Below are positions 1 to 7,294 of a stretch of DNA of 64,000 nucleotides, piece after piece. The notes beneath the pieces were generated by a model that worked only from the letters and a program-made list of their open reading frames with translations, ran no database searches and was not told the origin of the DNA. Made by a program: the position numbers and the translations under genes. The stretch is taken from NCBI GenBank assembly GCA_963739095.1, contig CAVTZF010000020.1:434001-498000 (forward strand). The letters run 5' to 3'. The DNA comes from JACVRW01 sp963739095. Lineage in GTDB: Bacteria > Actinomycetota > Thermoleophilia > Solirubrobacterales > Thermoleophilaceae. Numbering within the stretch: the first letter of the stretch is position 1; each line of letters begins with the position of its first letter.

Positions 1-1
1 C

Positions 2-133
2 CGGCACGACCCGGCGCAGGGGGTGGCGCTCTCGATTCACGCCTACACGCCGGCGCTGCGTGACGCGCTCGACTACGACGTGCTCGACGACGGGACGCTC
101 GCGGTCCTCACGGCCGCGCCTGATCGCTCATAG
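2..133 (+). CDS. C-terminal end of a probable cysteine dioxygenase-family protein (partial)
   Basis: Only the last 43 codons are inside the window; the gene enters from the left edge in frame 2 and stops at a TAG. The fragment contains HDPAQGVALSIHAYTPALRD followed by an acidic stretch. The V-x-x-S-I/V-H-A/V-Y-x-P-x-L pattern resembles the end of type I cysteine dioxygenases, which oxidise cysteine to cysteine sulfinate with a His-ligated iron in a cupin fold. The late histidine (in SIHAY) would be one of the cupin-face residues. With so little sequence the family call is tentative; another cupin is possible. Confidence 0.45.
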   Translation, partial: RHDPAQGVALSIHAYTPALRDALDYDVLDDGTLAVLTAAPDRS

Positions 134-142
134 ACTCAGCCG

Positions 143-727
143 GTGGCCGCGTCGTTCAGTGTCGGGGCGATCGAGTGCCGCTTGCTTGAGGATGGCGGCG
201 GTGGGCTGCCGGCGGAGGTGCTCTTCACAAATGCGCCGCCGGACGAGCGTGACGCGGCGCTCGGCGATCGGTTGCAGCCCGACGGACGCGTTCTGGCTCC
301 GTACAACTGCCCGCGGCTGGAGTGGGACTGTGGCTGAGGACGGGCGGCTCGCCGATGCTGAGACCGTGGCGCACGACCAGATTCCGCCGCTGGAGGAGGC
401 AGGGGCGACGAGCTCGTTGACGCGGGCGTGGAGGTGGTGGACGGCGTGCGGCTGGTGCCCGCACCCGGGCACTCGCCGGGCCAGCTGGCGGTCGAGCTCG
501 GTGGGGGCGCGCTGTACCTCGCCGACGTCGTGATCGACGAGCTGCACGCCGAGCATCCCGACTGGACGATGGAGTTCGACGCGGACCCGCTCGTCACGGT
601 CGAGACACGACAGCGGCTGCTCGGTCGCGCCGCCGACGAGGAGCTGATCGTGGCGGCGTCGCACCTGCAGGGGCCGGCGCGCGTCGAGCGCGCCGGCGAC
701 GGCTTCCGGCTCGTCGCACGCCAATAG
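143..727 (+). pseudogene. Broken metallo-beta-lactamase-fold hydrolase
   Basis: Three pieces of one MBL-fold gene lie in different frames. The N-terminal piece (from 143) reads to a TGA at 335-337. A short middle piece (about 338-410) continues in another frame with GRLADAETVAHDQI. The C-terminal piece returns to the first frame with VRLVPAPGHSPGQLAVEL, the conserved histidine loop, and runs to a stop at 727. The segment that should carry the HxHxDH metal site, normally between an N-terminal 'YNC' strand and the 'RLEWD' strand, is missing: YNC is followed directly by PRLEWD. This is an internal deletion of perhaps 60-80 codons, so the product cannot bind the usual zinc pair even if the frame changes are sequencing errors. 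The gene is followed at 36 bp by an intact O-methyltransferase. Confidence 0.6.
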
Positions 728-762
728 CTCCGGGACAGACGGCGTATGCTGCGCGGTCCGCG

Positions 763-1407
763 ATGGCACTTGTGAAGACCGAAGTCACCCAGGAGGTCGT
801 TGACTACCTCGCTCGTCACGCCCGGCAGGACGAGGTGCTCGAGCGCGTCGCCCGCGAGACGGCGGAGATGCCGCTTGCCCAGATGGCGACCACCCCGGAC
901 GAGGCGGGGCTGCTCACGATGCTCGCTCGGCTCATCGGCGCCCGTCGGGCGTTGGAGCTCGGCACCTTCACCGGATACGGCGCGATCTCGATCGCCCGCG
1001 GCCTCGTCCAAGGCGGCCGGCTGACGTGTCTGGAGGTCGACGAGACCTATGCGGAGGCTGCTCGCCGAAACCTGGAGGATGCCGGGGTCGCCGATCGGGT
1101 GGAGATCATCGTCGGTCCCGCGCTCGAGTCGCTGCGCGCGATGCCGGCCGAGCCGACCTTCGACTATGTCTTCCTCGATGCCGACAAGACCGGCTATCCG
1201 GCCTACTACGACGAGATCGTCGCTCGCCTGCTCCCCGGTGGCCTGCTTCTGATCGACAACGTGCTGCTTCGCGGCACGGTCACAGATCCGACCGACGAAC
1301 GCGAGCGGATCATGGACGCGCTGAACGACCGAGTGACGGCGGATGAGCGCGTCGACAGCGTCATGGTGCTCGTCGCCGACGGGCTGACGTTCGTCCGCCG
1401 CCGCTGA
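763..1407 (+). CDS. Class I SAM-dependent O-methyltransferase (COMT/CCoAMT family)
   Basis: This 214-residue protein has the size and layout of small bacterial catechol/caffeoyl-CoA-type O-methyltransferases. The SAM-binding motif I is ALELGTFTGYGAISIA (about residue 64). Motif II is an acidic strand end, LTCLEVDETY, and FDYVFLDADKTGY carries the metal-binding aspartate typical of this Mg2+-dependent family. LLIDNVLLRG supplies the later Asp-Asn metal ligands. It is expected to be cytoplasmic and to methylate a hydroxyl group of a small aromatic or similar substrate; the substrate cannot be told from sequence. The ATG at 763 has only a weak ribosome site. A hairpin follows the stop, so it is probably a single-gene unit. 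Confidence 0.85.
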   Translation: MALVKTEVTQEVVDYLARHARQDEVLERVARETAEMPLAQMATTPDEAGLLTMLARLIGARRALELGTFTGYGAISIARGLVQGGRLTCLEVDETYAEAARRNLEDAGVADRVEIIVGPALESLRAMPAEPTFDYVFLDADKTGYPAYYDEIVARLLPGGLLLIDNVLLRGTVTDPTDERERIMDALNDRVTADERVDSVMVLVADGLTFVRRR

Positions 1408-1451
1408 CCTGGCCGCGCTGAGTCGGCGCCCCGCGTTGCAGGTCTAACGCG

Positions 1452-1475
1452 CGACGCCGCCCGTAGGCGGCGTCG
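1452..1475. terminator. GC-rich hairpin between convergent genes
   Basis: A perfect 10-bp inverted repeat (CGACGCCGCC / GGCGGCGTCG) with a CGTA loop lies between the stop of the O-methyltransferase and the stop of the convergent membrane-protein gene. There is a short T run on the + strand side (GGTTTCAATAA). It probably serves both genes as a bidirectional terminator. Confidence 0.6.
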
Positions 1476-1500
1476 GCGGTTTCAATAAGGCAGCGCGGGT

Positions 1501-1911
1501 CTACGGCTGCGCGAGCCGATACTGGGCCGTGCCCCACTCGGACGCCTTGCTGCCACGGAGCTCGATGGCCCCGCTCGACTGCCCGATTGCCGCGGCGGTG
1601 GCCGCCTCGTGCTTGGCCTCGGACGCGGGGCCACGGGTAGACGGGACGCTGAAGTACTTCCCTTCTGCCTCGTAGCGGCTGACGGGGCCGCCCTCGTAGC
1701 GGCCGCTGTGCGACTCGGGCCGGAGGTCCGCCGGCGGCTTGGCGGCGGCGGAGCCCGTGCTGCTGACCGTGTCGTTGTCGTTTGCGACGAGCACGACCGC
1801 GACGGTCAGGCCGGCGACCGCGATCAGCGCGACGGCGAGAAGTGCCCGCAGCTTGTTGAACTGGGAGCGAAGAACGACTGCGGGGTCCTGTCCGGGGATT
1901 GCGACGCCCAT
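1501..1911 (-). CDS. Hypothetical single-pass membrane protein
   Basis: I do not recognise a family. From the ATG at 1911 the protein has 136 residues: a short N-terminal cytoplasmic part, one hydrophobic segment (ALLAVALIAVAGLTVAVVLV, about residues 22-41), then a roughly 90-residue Ser/Ala/Gly-rich hydrophilic tail likely outside the membrane. The start at 1911 is preferred because GAGAGGAA lies a few bases upstream; an upstream in-frame ATG at 1977 would add 22 residues but has no visible ribosome site. It sits between a hairpin and the GS-like gene and shows no functional link to either. Confidence 0.6.
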   Translation of the reverse strand: MGVAIPGQDPAVVLRSQFNKLRALLAVALIAVAGLTVAVVLVANDNDTVSSTGSAAAKPPADLRPESHSGRYEGGPVSRYEAEGKYFSVPSTRGPASEAKHEAATAAAIGQSSGAIELRGSKASEWGTAQYRLAQP

Positions 1912-2086
1912 GACTGATTCCTCTCTCGGGGCGGCCGCCTCGGCGGCCAGCCCGGTGGTGTTTGCGTAGGACGACATCGATGGCGATCATGCGGCCGCCC
2001 GGTTTCGGCTCGCCCACAGAGCGGTAACGGGCCGGCAACGGTGGGATGGGTGGCCACCGCGTCGCTCCGCTGTGACCCGCGCTCCG

Positions 2087-3430
2087 TCAGAGGTGATGCA
2101 GGTACTCGGCGATCTCCCAGTCCGAGACCCAGGCGCGCTGGCGCCCGCTCTCGAAGCGCTTGACGGCGAGGAACGTCTCGACGATCTCAGGGCCGAGCGC
2201 CTGGCTCAGGACCTTGTCGCTCTCGAGCGCCTCGAGGGCAGCGTCCAGCGACCCGGGCAGCGCCGGGCCGATCACCGCCCGGTCGGCCCGGTATGCATCA
2301 CCGTGGAGCGGGGGCGGAGGACGCAGGCCCTCCCGCAGGCCGTGCGCGCCTGCGGCCAGCACTGCCGCAATCGCCAGATACGGGTTAGCGGCGCCGTCGG
2401 CGACCCGGATCTCGATGCGCGTCGCGGCGCCGCGCTCCGGCGGGATGCGGATGAAAGTGCTCCGGTTGTCCCATCCCCAGTTCGCGTGGGTCGGTGCAAG
2501 TGAGTCAGGCTGGACGCGCCGGTATGCGTTGACGGTGGGGTTGAGGAGCGCCATCAGACCCGCGGCGTGGGCGAGCAAACCGGCGCTGAACGCGCGGAGC
2601 TCGGCGCTGACGCCGTCCTCATCCTCGGGCGCATCGAACGCGTTGCGCTCGTCACGGTTCAGGGAGACGTGGAGATGTGTGCCCGAGCCGCCCTGGTCGT
2701 TGAACGGCTTCCCCATGAAGGTGGCCACGAGTCCCTGCTGCGCCGCGATGTCCTTGACGGCGGCCTTCAGGCGGAAGGCCTGATCGGCGGCCAGCAGCGC
2801 GTCTGAATGGCGGAGGTTGATCTCGTACTGGCTGTTCATGAACTCGTGGTTGAAGGCGAGAACCTGCAACCCGGACGCCTCCAACCCCTCGGTCATCGTC
2901 CGCACGACCCCGCCGGGGTCCGCCTGCGGGCCGACCGTGTAGACCATGCTCGTTCGGTCGATGTGGCGCCGGATGCCGTGTTCGGCGTCGGGATCGGGCC
3001 GAAGCAGGAAGAACTCGAGCTCGGGACCGACGATCGGGTCCAGGCCGCTGGCCCTCAGGTCCTGGGCCGCCCGGCGCACGGCGCCGCGCGGGTCCGCTAT
3101 GGGGGCGCCGCCCTCCGCCGGCTCGAGATCCGCCAGGCAGCTTGCCACCCCCGGCTCCCACGGCAGCGTGGCCACGGTCGTCATGTCGGGGCGCGCGATG
3201 AGGTCGGGGTAGCCCTCTTCGCCACCGACGACCGGCGTGTGACGCAGGTCGGTGCCCATCACGGCGGCGCAGAAGCGCAGACCGTGGTCGAGGACGTGGT
3301 CGAACTCCGCGATCGGCACGTCCTTGCCGCGGGCGACGCCGTGGAGATCGGGATAGAGCACCCGGATCGACCTGACGGGCATGCCGGTGGAGAGCTCGGT
3401 GATCGCCTCGGACCGGGGATCGGTGCGCAC
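2087..3430 (-). CDS. Glutamine synthetase-family ligase (GlnA-like)
   Basis: The 447-residue protein carries the whole glutamine synthetase catalytic fold. GPELEFFLL holds the first metal glutamates; NSQYEINLRHSDALLAAD and GGSGTHLHVSL give further metal and ATP residues; NWGWDNRSTFIRIP and TRIEIRVADGAANPYLAIAA complete the active site. These enzymes form gamma-glutamyl amides from glutamate, ATP and ammonia or an amine. The divergent N-terminus and length put it outside classical GlnA, among GS-like gamma-glutamyl-amine ligases. It is the last gene of a leftward set with fae, mtdB and DUF1464 (10-bp gap to the latter). In a methylotroph a gamma-glutamylmethylamide synthetase role is conceivable, but no N-methylglutamate synthase or dehydrogenase genes are seen here. 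Start is a GTG at 3430. Confidence 0.8.
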   Translation of the reverse strand: MRTDPRSEAITELSTGMPVRSIRVLYPDLHGVARGKDVPIAEFDHVLDHGLRFCAAVMGTDLRHTPVVGGEEGYPDLIARPDMTTVATLPWEPGVASCLADLEPAEGGAPIADPRGAVRRAAQDLRASGLDPIVGPELEFFLLRPDPDAEHGIRRHIDRTSMVYTVGPQADPGGVVRTMTEGLEASGLQVLAFNHEFMNSQYEINLRHSDALLAADQAFRLKAAVKDIAAQQGLVATFMGKPFNDQGGSGTHLHVSLNRDERNAFDAPEDEDGVSAELRAFSAGLLAHAAGLMALLNPTVNAYRRVQPDSLAPTHANWGWDNRSTFIRIPPERGAATRIEIRVADGAANPYLAIAAVLAAGAHGLREGLRPPPPLHGDAYRADRAVIGPALPGSLDAALEALESDKVLSQALGPEIVETFLAVKRFESGRQRAWVSDWEIAEYLHHL

Positions 3431-3439
3431 GGGGACAGG

Positions 3440-4516
3440 CTAAGCGAGACGGATCGTGTCGGCCCCGTGCATGCGCAGGTGGTCGAGCGCGCTGCCGCTC
3501 GCCTCGCGCAGGCGCAGCCGCTCGACCAGCGTTGCGTACCGCCCTCCGGCCAGGCCGTCCGCCAGCACGGCCGCGCCCTGCGCTGCCGTCCCTCCGCGCG
3601 GACCCAGCCCGGCGGCGGCCGAGACGGGCGCCACACTGGCGAGCCGTTCACCGAGCGCCTCCAGCACGCCGGGGGCGCCGGCCAGGCGACCGGCGACGAG
3701 GATCTCGCGCGGCGACGGCACGGAGGCCGTCAGGGCGAGCGCGGCCTTCACCGCGCCCTCCTCGAGCGCGCGCCATCCCTCGCGCAGGTCGGGATCGCTT
3801 CGCAGCGCCTCGAGCGCCCCGGGCGACGAGAGGTCGAGCTCCCCGCGGGGGTCGAGCGCCCCGCCGCTGAAGACGGTGTTCTTGGAGAGCGCCGGGCCGA
3901 GCAGGTAGGCCACCTCGGCATCGAGCGCCCCGCCGGCGCGGGCACCGATCGGCGCGCAGGAGCCGCCGAGCCCGTCGACGATCTGCCCGCCATCGATTGC
4001 GAGCGCGGCGCTGAATGCGCCGCCGAGCTCGAGCACGATCAGCGACGTCTCCTCGTAAGCCAAGCCGAGCCGCTCCGCCTGGTCGACGATGCACAGCGCT
4101 GCGCTGCAGACCTTGTCCGCCGTCCCGAGGTCGATGCGGTTCCACTTGCGGTGCTCGGGGACGGTGGGCAGGTGGATCGCTCCGGGGCCGAACACGAGCG
4201 GCAGCCCGGCGCCGATGAGCGCGCGGATCATGGCGCGCAGGCCACCGATGCCCGCGCGCGCGCCCGCCTCATCGCTCCGCAGCAGCAGCATCAGTCCCAG
4301 CTCGTGCTCGCCGACCCGCTCGCCGGGGACCATCGGCAGCCCGTAGCCGGCGGGCCCGAGGACGAGATCGAGGGGACCCTGAGCCCGGAGCGCCTCGACC
4401 AGAGGCGTCGGGTCGAGCGCCAGATCGGCCGAAGGGAAGCTCGCGTCGAACAGCAGCTCGCCGCCGTCGAGCGCGCACACATCGATGGAGACGGTCCCCG
4501 GGTCGATGCCCGCCAC
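3440..4516 (-). CDS. DUF1464 family protein (ASKHA-type predicted kinase)
   Basis: About 358 residues. The N-terminus VAGIDPGTVSIDVC is a phosphate-1 loop of the actin/hexokinase-like (ASKHA) ATPase fold. Later glycine-rich stretches (LELGGAFSAALAIDGGQIVDGLGG, and GGTAAQGAAVLADGLAGG near the end) match the phosphate-2 and adenosine loops. It resembles the DUF1464 group, annotated as 'predicted butyrate kinase' and common in methanogens; the true substrate is unknown. The GTG at 4516 is chosen because it precedes the conserved strand directly; it lies 19 bp after the mtdB stop, so the two are probably co-translated. Its place between mtdB and a GS-like gene suggests a role in the H4MPT pathway or its cofactors, which is inference. 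Confidence 0.72.
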   Translation of the reverse strand: MAGIDPGTVSIDVCALDGGELLFDASFPSADLALDPTPLVEALRAQGPLDLVLGPAGYGLPMVPGERVGEHELGLMLLLRSDEAGARAGIGGLRAMIRALIGAGLPLVFGPGAIHLPTVPEHRKWNRIDLGTADKVCSAALCIVDQAERLGLAYEETSLIVLELGGAFSAALAIDGGQIVDGLGGSCAPIGARAGGALDAEVAYLLGPALSKNTVFSGGALDPRGELDLSSPGALEALRSDPDLREGWRALEEGAVKAALALTASVPSPREILVAGRLAGAPGVLEALGERLASVAPVSAAAGLGPRGGTAAQGAAVLADGLAGGRYATLVERLRLREASGSALDHLRMHGADTIRLA

Positions 4517-4535
4517 CCGCGGACCGGGCGACGAC

Positions 4536-5399
4536 CTAGACGTGCTCTTTGGCCACGGCGTAGACGCCATCCGCGTTGAGCACGAGATCACTGCGCTCGA
4601 ACAGCTGGCGCACGCAGGCCTTGTGCGTCTTCATCTTCTTGCCGCCGATGCCCAGCGCGCCGAGGGCGAGCTTCCCCTCCCGCTCGACCAGCTCATCCCC
4701 GGCCTCGACCCCCTCGATCCCGAGCGGCTCGGCCGCGTTGTAGTCGGCGAGCACCTGGATCGCCGGGTTGGCGGTCCATGCCTCCTCGCGCAGGACCTGT
4801 ACGCCGGCCGGACCAGCGGCCAGCACGATGTTCGCGTCCTCGAGCGCGGCCTCCATCTCCGCCCGGTCGGCCGGCTCGCGAACCTCGATGCCGAGCTCTT
4901 CGGCAGCCGCCAGCCCGCGCGGCCGCCGGTACGAGTCGGTGTCGAGCACATCGCCCGGGATGGACGTCGCGAGCACCTCGCAGCCCTCCTGGGCCAGGAG
5001 CGTCGCGGAACGCAGCCCGACCGGCCCCACGCCCAGGATCACCGCGCGGCGGCCGTTCAGGTCGCGATCCTTCGCGATCATCGCGATGGCGGTGGCCGCC
5101 GTCGTGTTGCAGCCATCGGAGTCGAGCATCGCCGAAACGTGGAACGGGCCGAAGAAGGTCGCCTGCACCTTCTCCAGGATCTCCTCGCCCGCGCGCACAT
5201 CCGAGCCGCCGACCCACACCGCCAGCGAGGAGTCGCCGGGCGCGCGTGTGAAGAACGCTCCCTGAACGAGATCTCGCACGGCCTCCGGCGCCACGCTCCC
5301 GTGGCTGAGCAGGACGTCGACGCCCGCGTCGTGCGCCACGATGGCGTCGAAGGGGCTCGGATGTGGGTCGGTGTCGAGCTGTAGGAGGACCTTCTTCAC
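4536..5399 (-). CDS. mtdB: NAD(P)-dependent methylene-H4MPT dehydrogenase (MtdB type)
   Basis: The 287-residue protein matches bacterial MtdA/MtdB in length and architecture. The N-terminus KKVLLQLDTDPHPSPFDAIVAHDAGVDV contains the family's D-x-D-x-H-x-S-x-F-D signature. The Rossmann region holds ILGVGPVGLRSATLLAQEG (about residue 120). The C-terminal part GALGIGGKKMKTHKACV is the conserved lysine-rich substrate-binding segment. The enzyme oxidises methylene-tetrahydromethanopterin to methenyl-H4MPT with NAD(P)+, the step after formaldehyde activation. MtdB, rather than the H4F-active MtdA, is favoured because fae is immediately upstream and a full H4MPT set is nearby. Whether it prefers NAD or NADP cannot be decided from what I can see. 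Confidence 0.9.
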   Translation of the reverse strand: MKKVLLQLDTDPHPSPFDAIVAHDAGVDVLLSHGSVAPEAVRDLVQGAFFTRAPGDSSLAVWVGGSDVRAGEEILEKVQATFFGPFHVSAMLDSDGCNTTAATAIAMIAKDRDLNGRRAVILGVGPVGLRSATLLAQEGCEVLATSIPGDVLDTDSYRRPRGLAAAEELGIEVREPADRAEMEAALEDANIVLAAGPAGVQVLREEAWTANPAIQVLADYNAAEPLGIEGVEAGDELVEREGKLALGALGIGGKKMKTHKACVRQLFERSDLVLNADGVYAVAKEHV

Positions 5400-5426
5400 G
5401 GCGTGGGCACGCGGCCCGGTGCCCTG

Positions 5427-5940
5427 CTAGCCCTCGGTGCCCCCGGCGAACGGGTGGCGCGCCTCGGCCTCCTGCTCGAGCCACGGTGCTCGGGGCGGGC
5501 TCGCCGGCCATCGCGCGCGCGATCGACTCCTTCGTCGCCTGGTAGTTCCAGTCGAAGACCTTCTGGTCGTCCTCGGCCAGCCAGTGGATGAAGACGCCGA
5601 CGATGATGCAGAGGTCGTCGGCCTCCGCCTCCGGGATAACCCCGTCACGCACCGAGTCGACGACAGCTCGTGCGACGGCCGCCTGGGCGGGCCCGAACAT
5701 CTGCCCCACCTGCTTCTCACCCTTGATCGTGACCTTGTTGGCCATGATCGTGTCCGGCTTGGCGGGCAGGTTGGGCGCGACCACGGCGAGCAGGTTGGTG
5801 TGGCCCTCCTTCTGGTTCAGGAGAGCGCCGGCGAACGCTTCGCCGACCGGCCCGTCCTTGGATCCGATCAACAGATCGATGTGAGCGACCTCGTTGCCGT
5901 CGCCCACCAGGGACTCTCCGACGGACAGGGTCCTGGCCAT
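5427..5940 (-). CDS. fae: Formaldehyde-activating enzyme (likely one indel near the 3' end)
   Basis: Fae catalyses condensation of formaldehyde with H4MPT to methylene-H4MPT in the cytoplasm. The N-terminal 145 residues are a clear Fae: GESLVGDGNEVAHIDLLIGSKDGPVGEAF contains the catalytic histidine, followed by NLLAVVAPNLPAKPDTIMANKVTIK and the Gln-rich GPAQAAVARAVVDSV helix. From ATG 5940 one frame reads to about 5510 (ARAMAGEP), after which the conserved tail LEQEAEARHPFAGGTEG appears in the next frame and stops at 5427. A single indel in the G-rich stretch at about 5490-5515 restores a roughly 170-residue protein of normal length. I read this as a sequencing indel. It is first in a leftward set with mtdB, 27 bp upstream of that gene. 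Confidence 0.88.
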
Positions 5941-6052
5941 GTGTGCGTTCCTCTCTCTCGGGTCTCCGTGAGGCGGGCGCGAGTCTAGCGCGGCATCCGC
6001 GTGCGGCGCAGGGTGGGTCGCCGAGCGCTCGCGGGTATCCTCCGGCGCGCGG
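5941..6052. promoter_or_regulatory. Divergent promoter region between fae and fhcB
   Basis: These 112 bp separate the leftward fae-mtdB set from the rightward fhcBADC set and must hold both promoters. GAGAGAGGAACGC just before fae (read leftward) gives it a good ribosome site. No clear -35/-10 pair or palindromic operator can be named by eye. Shared control of the two halves of the formaldehyde oxidation pathway is an inference from the arrangement. Confidence 0.5.
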
Positions 6053-7288
6053 ATGGCTGAGCTCGCAGCGACCTGTGCCGGCTGCGGATGTGGGTGCGAC
6101 GACATCGGGCTCGCGGTGGCCGCGGGAGCGCTCGAGGGCGCGAGCGGCACCTGCCCGCTGGGCGACGCGTGGTTTGCCGAGCGGACAGCCGAAGCCCTCC
6201 CGCCGGCTCGCATCGACGGCCGCGAGGCGGACTTCGCCGACGCCGTCGAGGCTGCGGCCGCGATTCTTGGCGAGGCCCGGCTGCCGCTCGTGTGCGGTCT
6301 AGGGGAGACCGACTGCGAGAGCCAGCGCGCGGCCGTGGCCCTCGCGGATGCGCTCGGCGCCGTGATTGACCCCTCGGACGGCGCCGCCGGCGCAGCTTCG
6401 CAAGCCATCGGAGTGAGCACCGGCACATTTGGCGACGTCCGCGACCGGGCCGATGTCGTCGTCGTCTGGCGCGCGGACCCGGTGACCTCGAATCCCCGGC
6501 TGCTTCCCCGTCTGCGGCTCGATCGCGCGGGCCGGCCGGCCGGGCGCACGCTGATCGTCGTCGATGCACAGCGCAGCGCGACCGCCGGGGAGGCGGACGA
6601 GTTCATCGAGCTCTCGCCTGAGCTCGACTTCGAGGCGCTCTGGACCCTGCGGGCGCTGGTGCGCGACGTCCGGCTGGACCGCGACGTCGCGGCGCGGCTG
6701 CCGCTCGACGCCTTCGAGCAGCTCGTGGGCCGCCTTCGCGCGACTCGCTACGGGGCGGTTCTCCACGCACCCGCCGGGTACCCGAACCCGTTCGCGCTGC
6801 TCGCCCTCGTACGCGACCTGGCCCGCACCGCGCACGTGGTCACGCTGCCGCTGCGGCACGAGGGCAACTCGCGCGGCGCCGAGGACGTGCTCGCGTGGCA
6901 GACCGGGTACCCGGCCGGCGTGAGCTTTGCGCGCGGACACCCGCGGGCACACCCCGGCGAGTTCAGCGCCGCCGGCCTGCTCGAGCGCGGCGAGCCGGAC
7001 GCCGCGCTGATCGTTGGCTTCGACGCGCTGCGCCGGCTCCCGCCACGCGCGGCCGACCACCTCCGCCGGATCCCCATGGTGGTCGTCGAGCCGCGGGCCA
7101 CCGAGACCGCCTCCGCGGCCCGGGTGGCGTTCGCGACGGCCGCCGCCGGCGTGCAGCGTGAGGGGACCGCCCACCGCATGGACGGGGTGCCCGTGTCGCT
7201 GCGCGCGCCGCTCGCATCCGACCGTGTCGGGGACGGCGAGGTGCTCGCCGCGATCCAGGCACGCATCGCCGGGGACGAGGGGAGCTAG
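6053..7288 (+). CDS. fhcB: Formyltransferase/hydrolase complex subunit B (FmdB/FwdB-like)
   Basis: The 411-residue protein is the B subunit of the bacterial formylmethanofuran complex, related to the molybdopterin-binding subunit of archaeal formylmethanofuran dehydrogenase. The N-terminus has a Cys-rich motif, CAGCGCGCDDI (C8, C11, C15), like the iron-sulfur site of the family. The rest shows the molybdopterin-oxidoreductase fold (GTFGDVRDRADVVVVWRADP, PLRHEGNSRGAEDVLAWQTGYP) without the usual cofactor-binding Cys/Sec loop that I could find, and at 411 residues it is short. Bacterial FhcB is thought to be structural, with the complex acting as formyltransferase and hydrolase to release formate. 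It is the first gene of fhcB-A-D-C and is followed by a 6-bp gap to fhcA. Confidence 0.88.
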   Translation: MAELAATCAGCGCGCDDIGLAVAAGALEGASGTCPLGDAWFAERTAEALPPARIDGREADFADAVEAAAAILGEARLPLVCGLGETDCESQRAAVALADALGAVIDPSDGAAGAASQAIGVSTGTFGDVRDRADVVVVWRADPVTSNPRLLPRLRLDRAGRPAGRTLIVVDAQRSATAGEADEFIELSPELDFEALWTLRALVRDVRLDRDVAARLPLDAFEQLVGRLRATRYGAVLHAPAGYPNPFALLALVRDLARTAHVVTLPLRHEGNSRGAEDVLAWQTGYPAGVSFARGHPRAHPGEFSAAGLLERGEPDAALIVGFDALRRLPPRAADHLRRIPMVVVEPRATETASAARVAFATAAAGVQREGTAHRMDGVPVSLRAPLASDRVGDGEVLAAIQARIAGDEGS

Positions 7289-7294
7289 CGCGCG

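Noticed and set aside
2807..4579. Long open frame of 590 codons on the plus strand
   Set aside because: It runs antisense through the GS-like and DUF1464 genes, has no conserved motifs and reflects GC-rich third positions.
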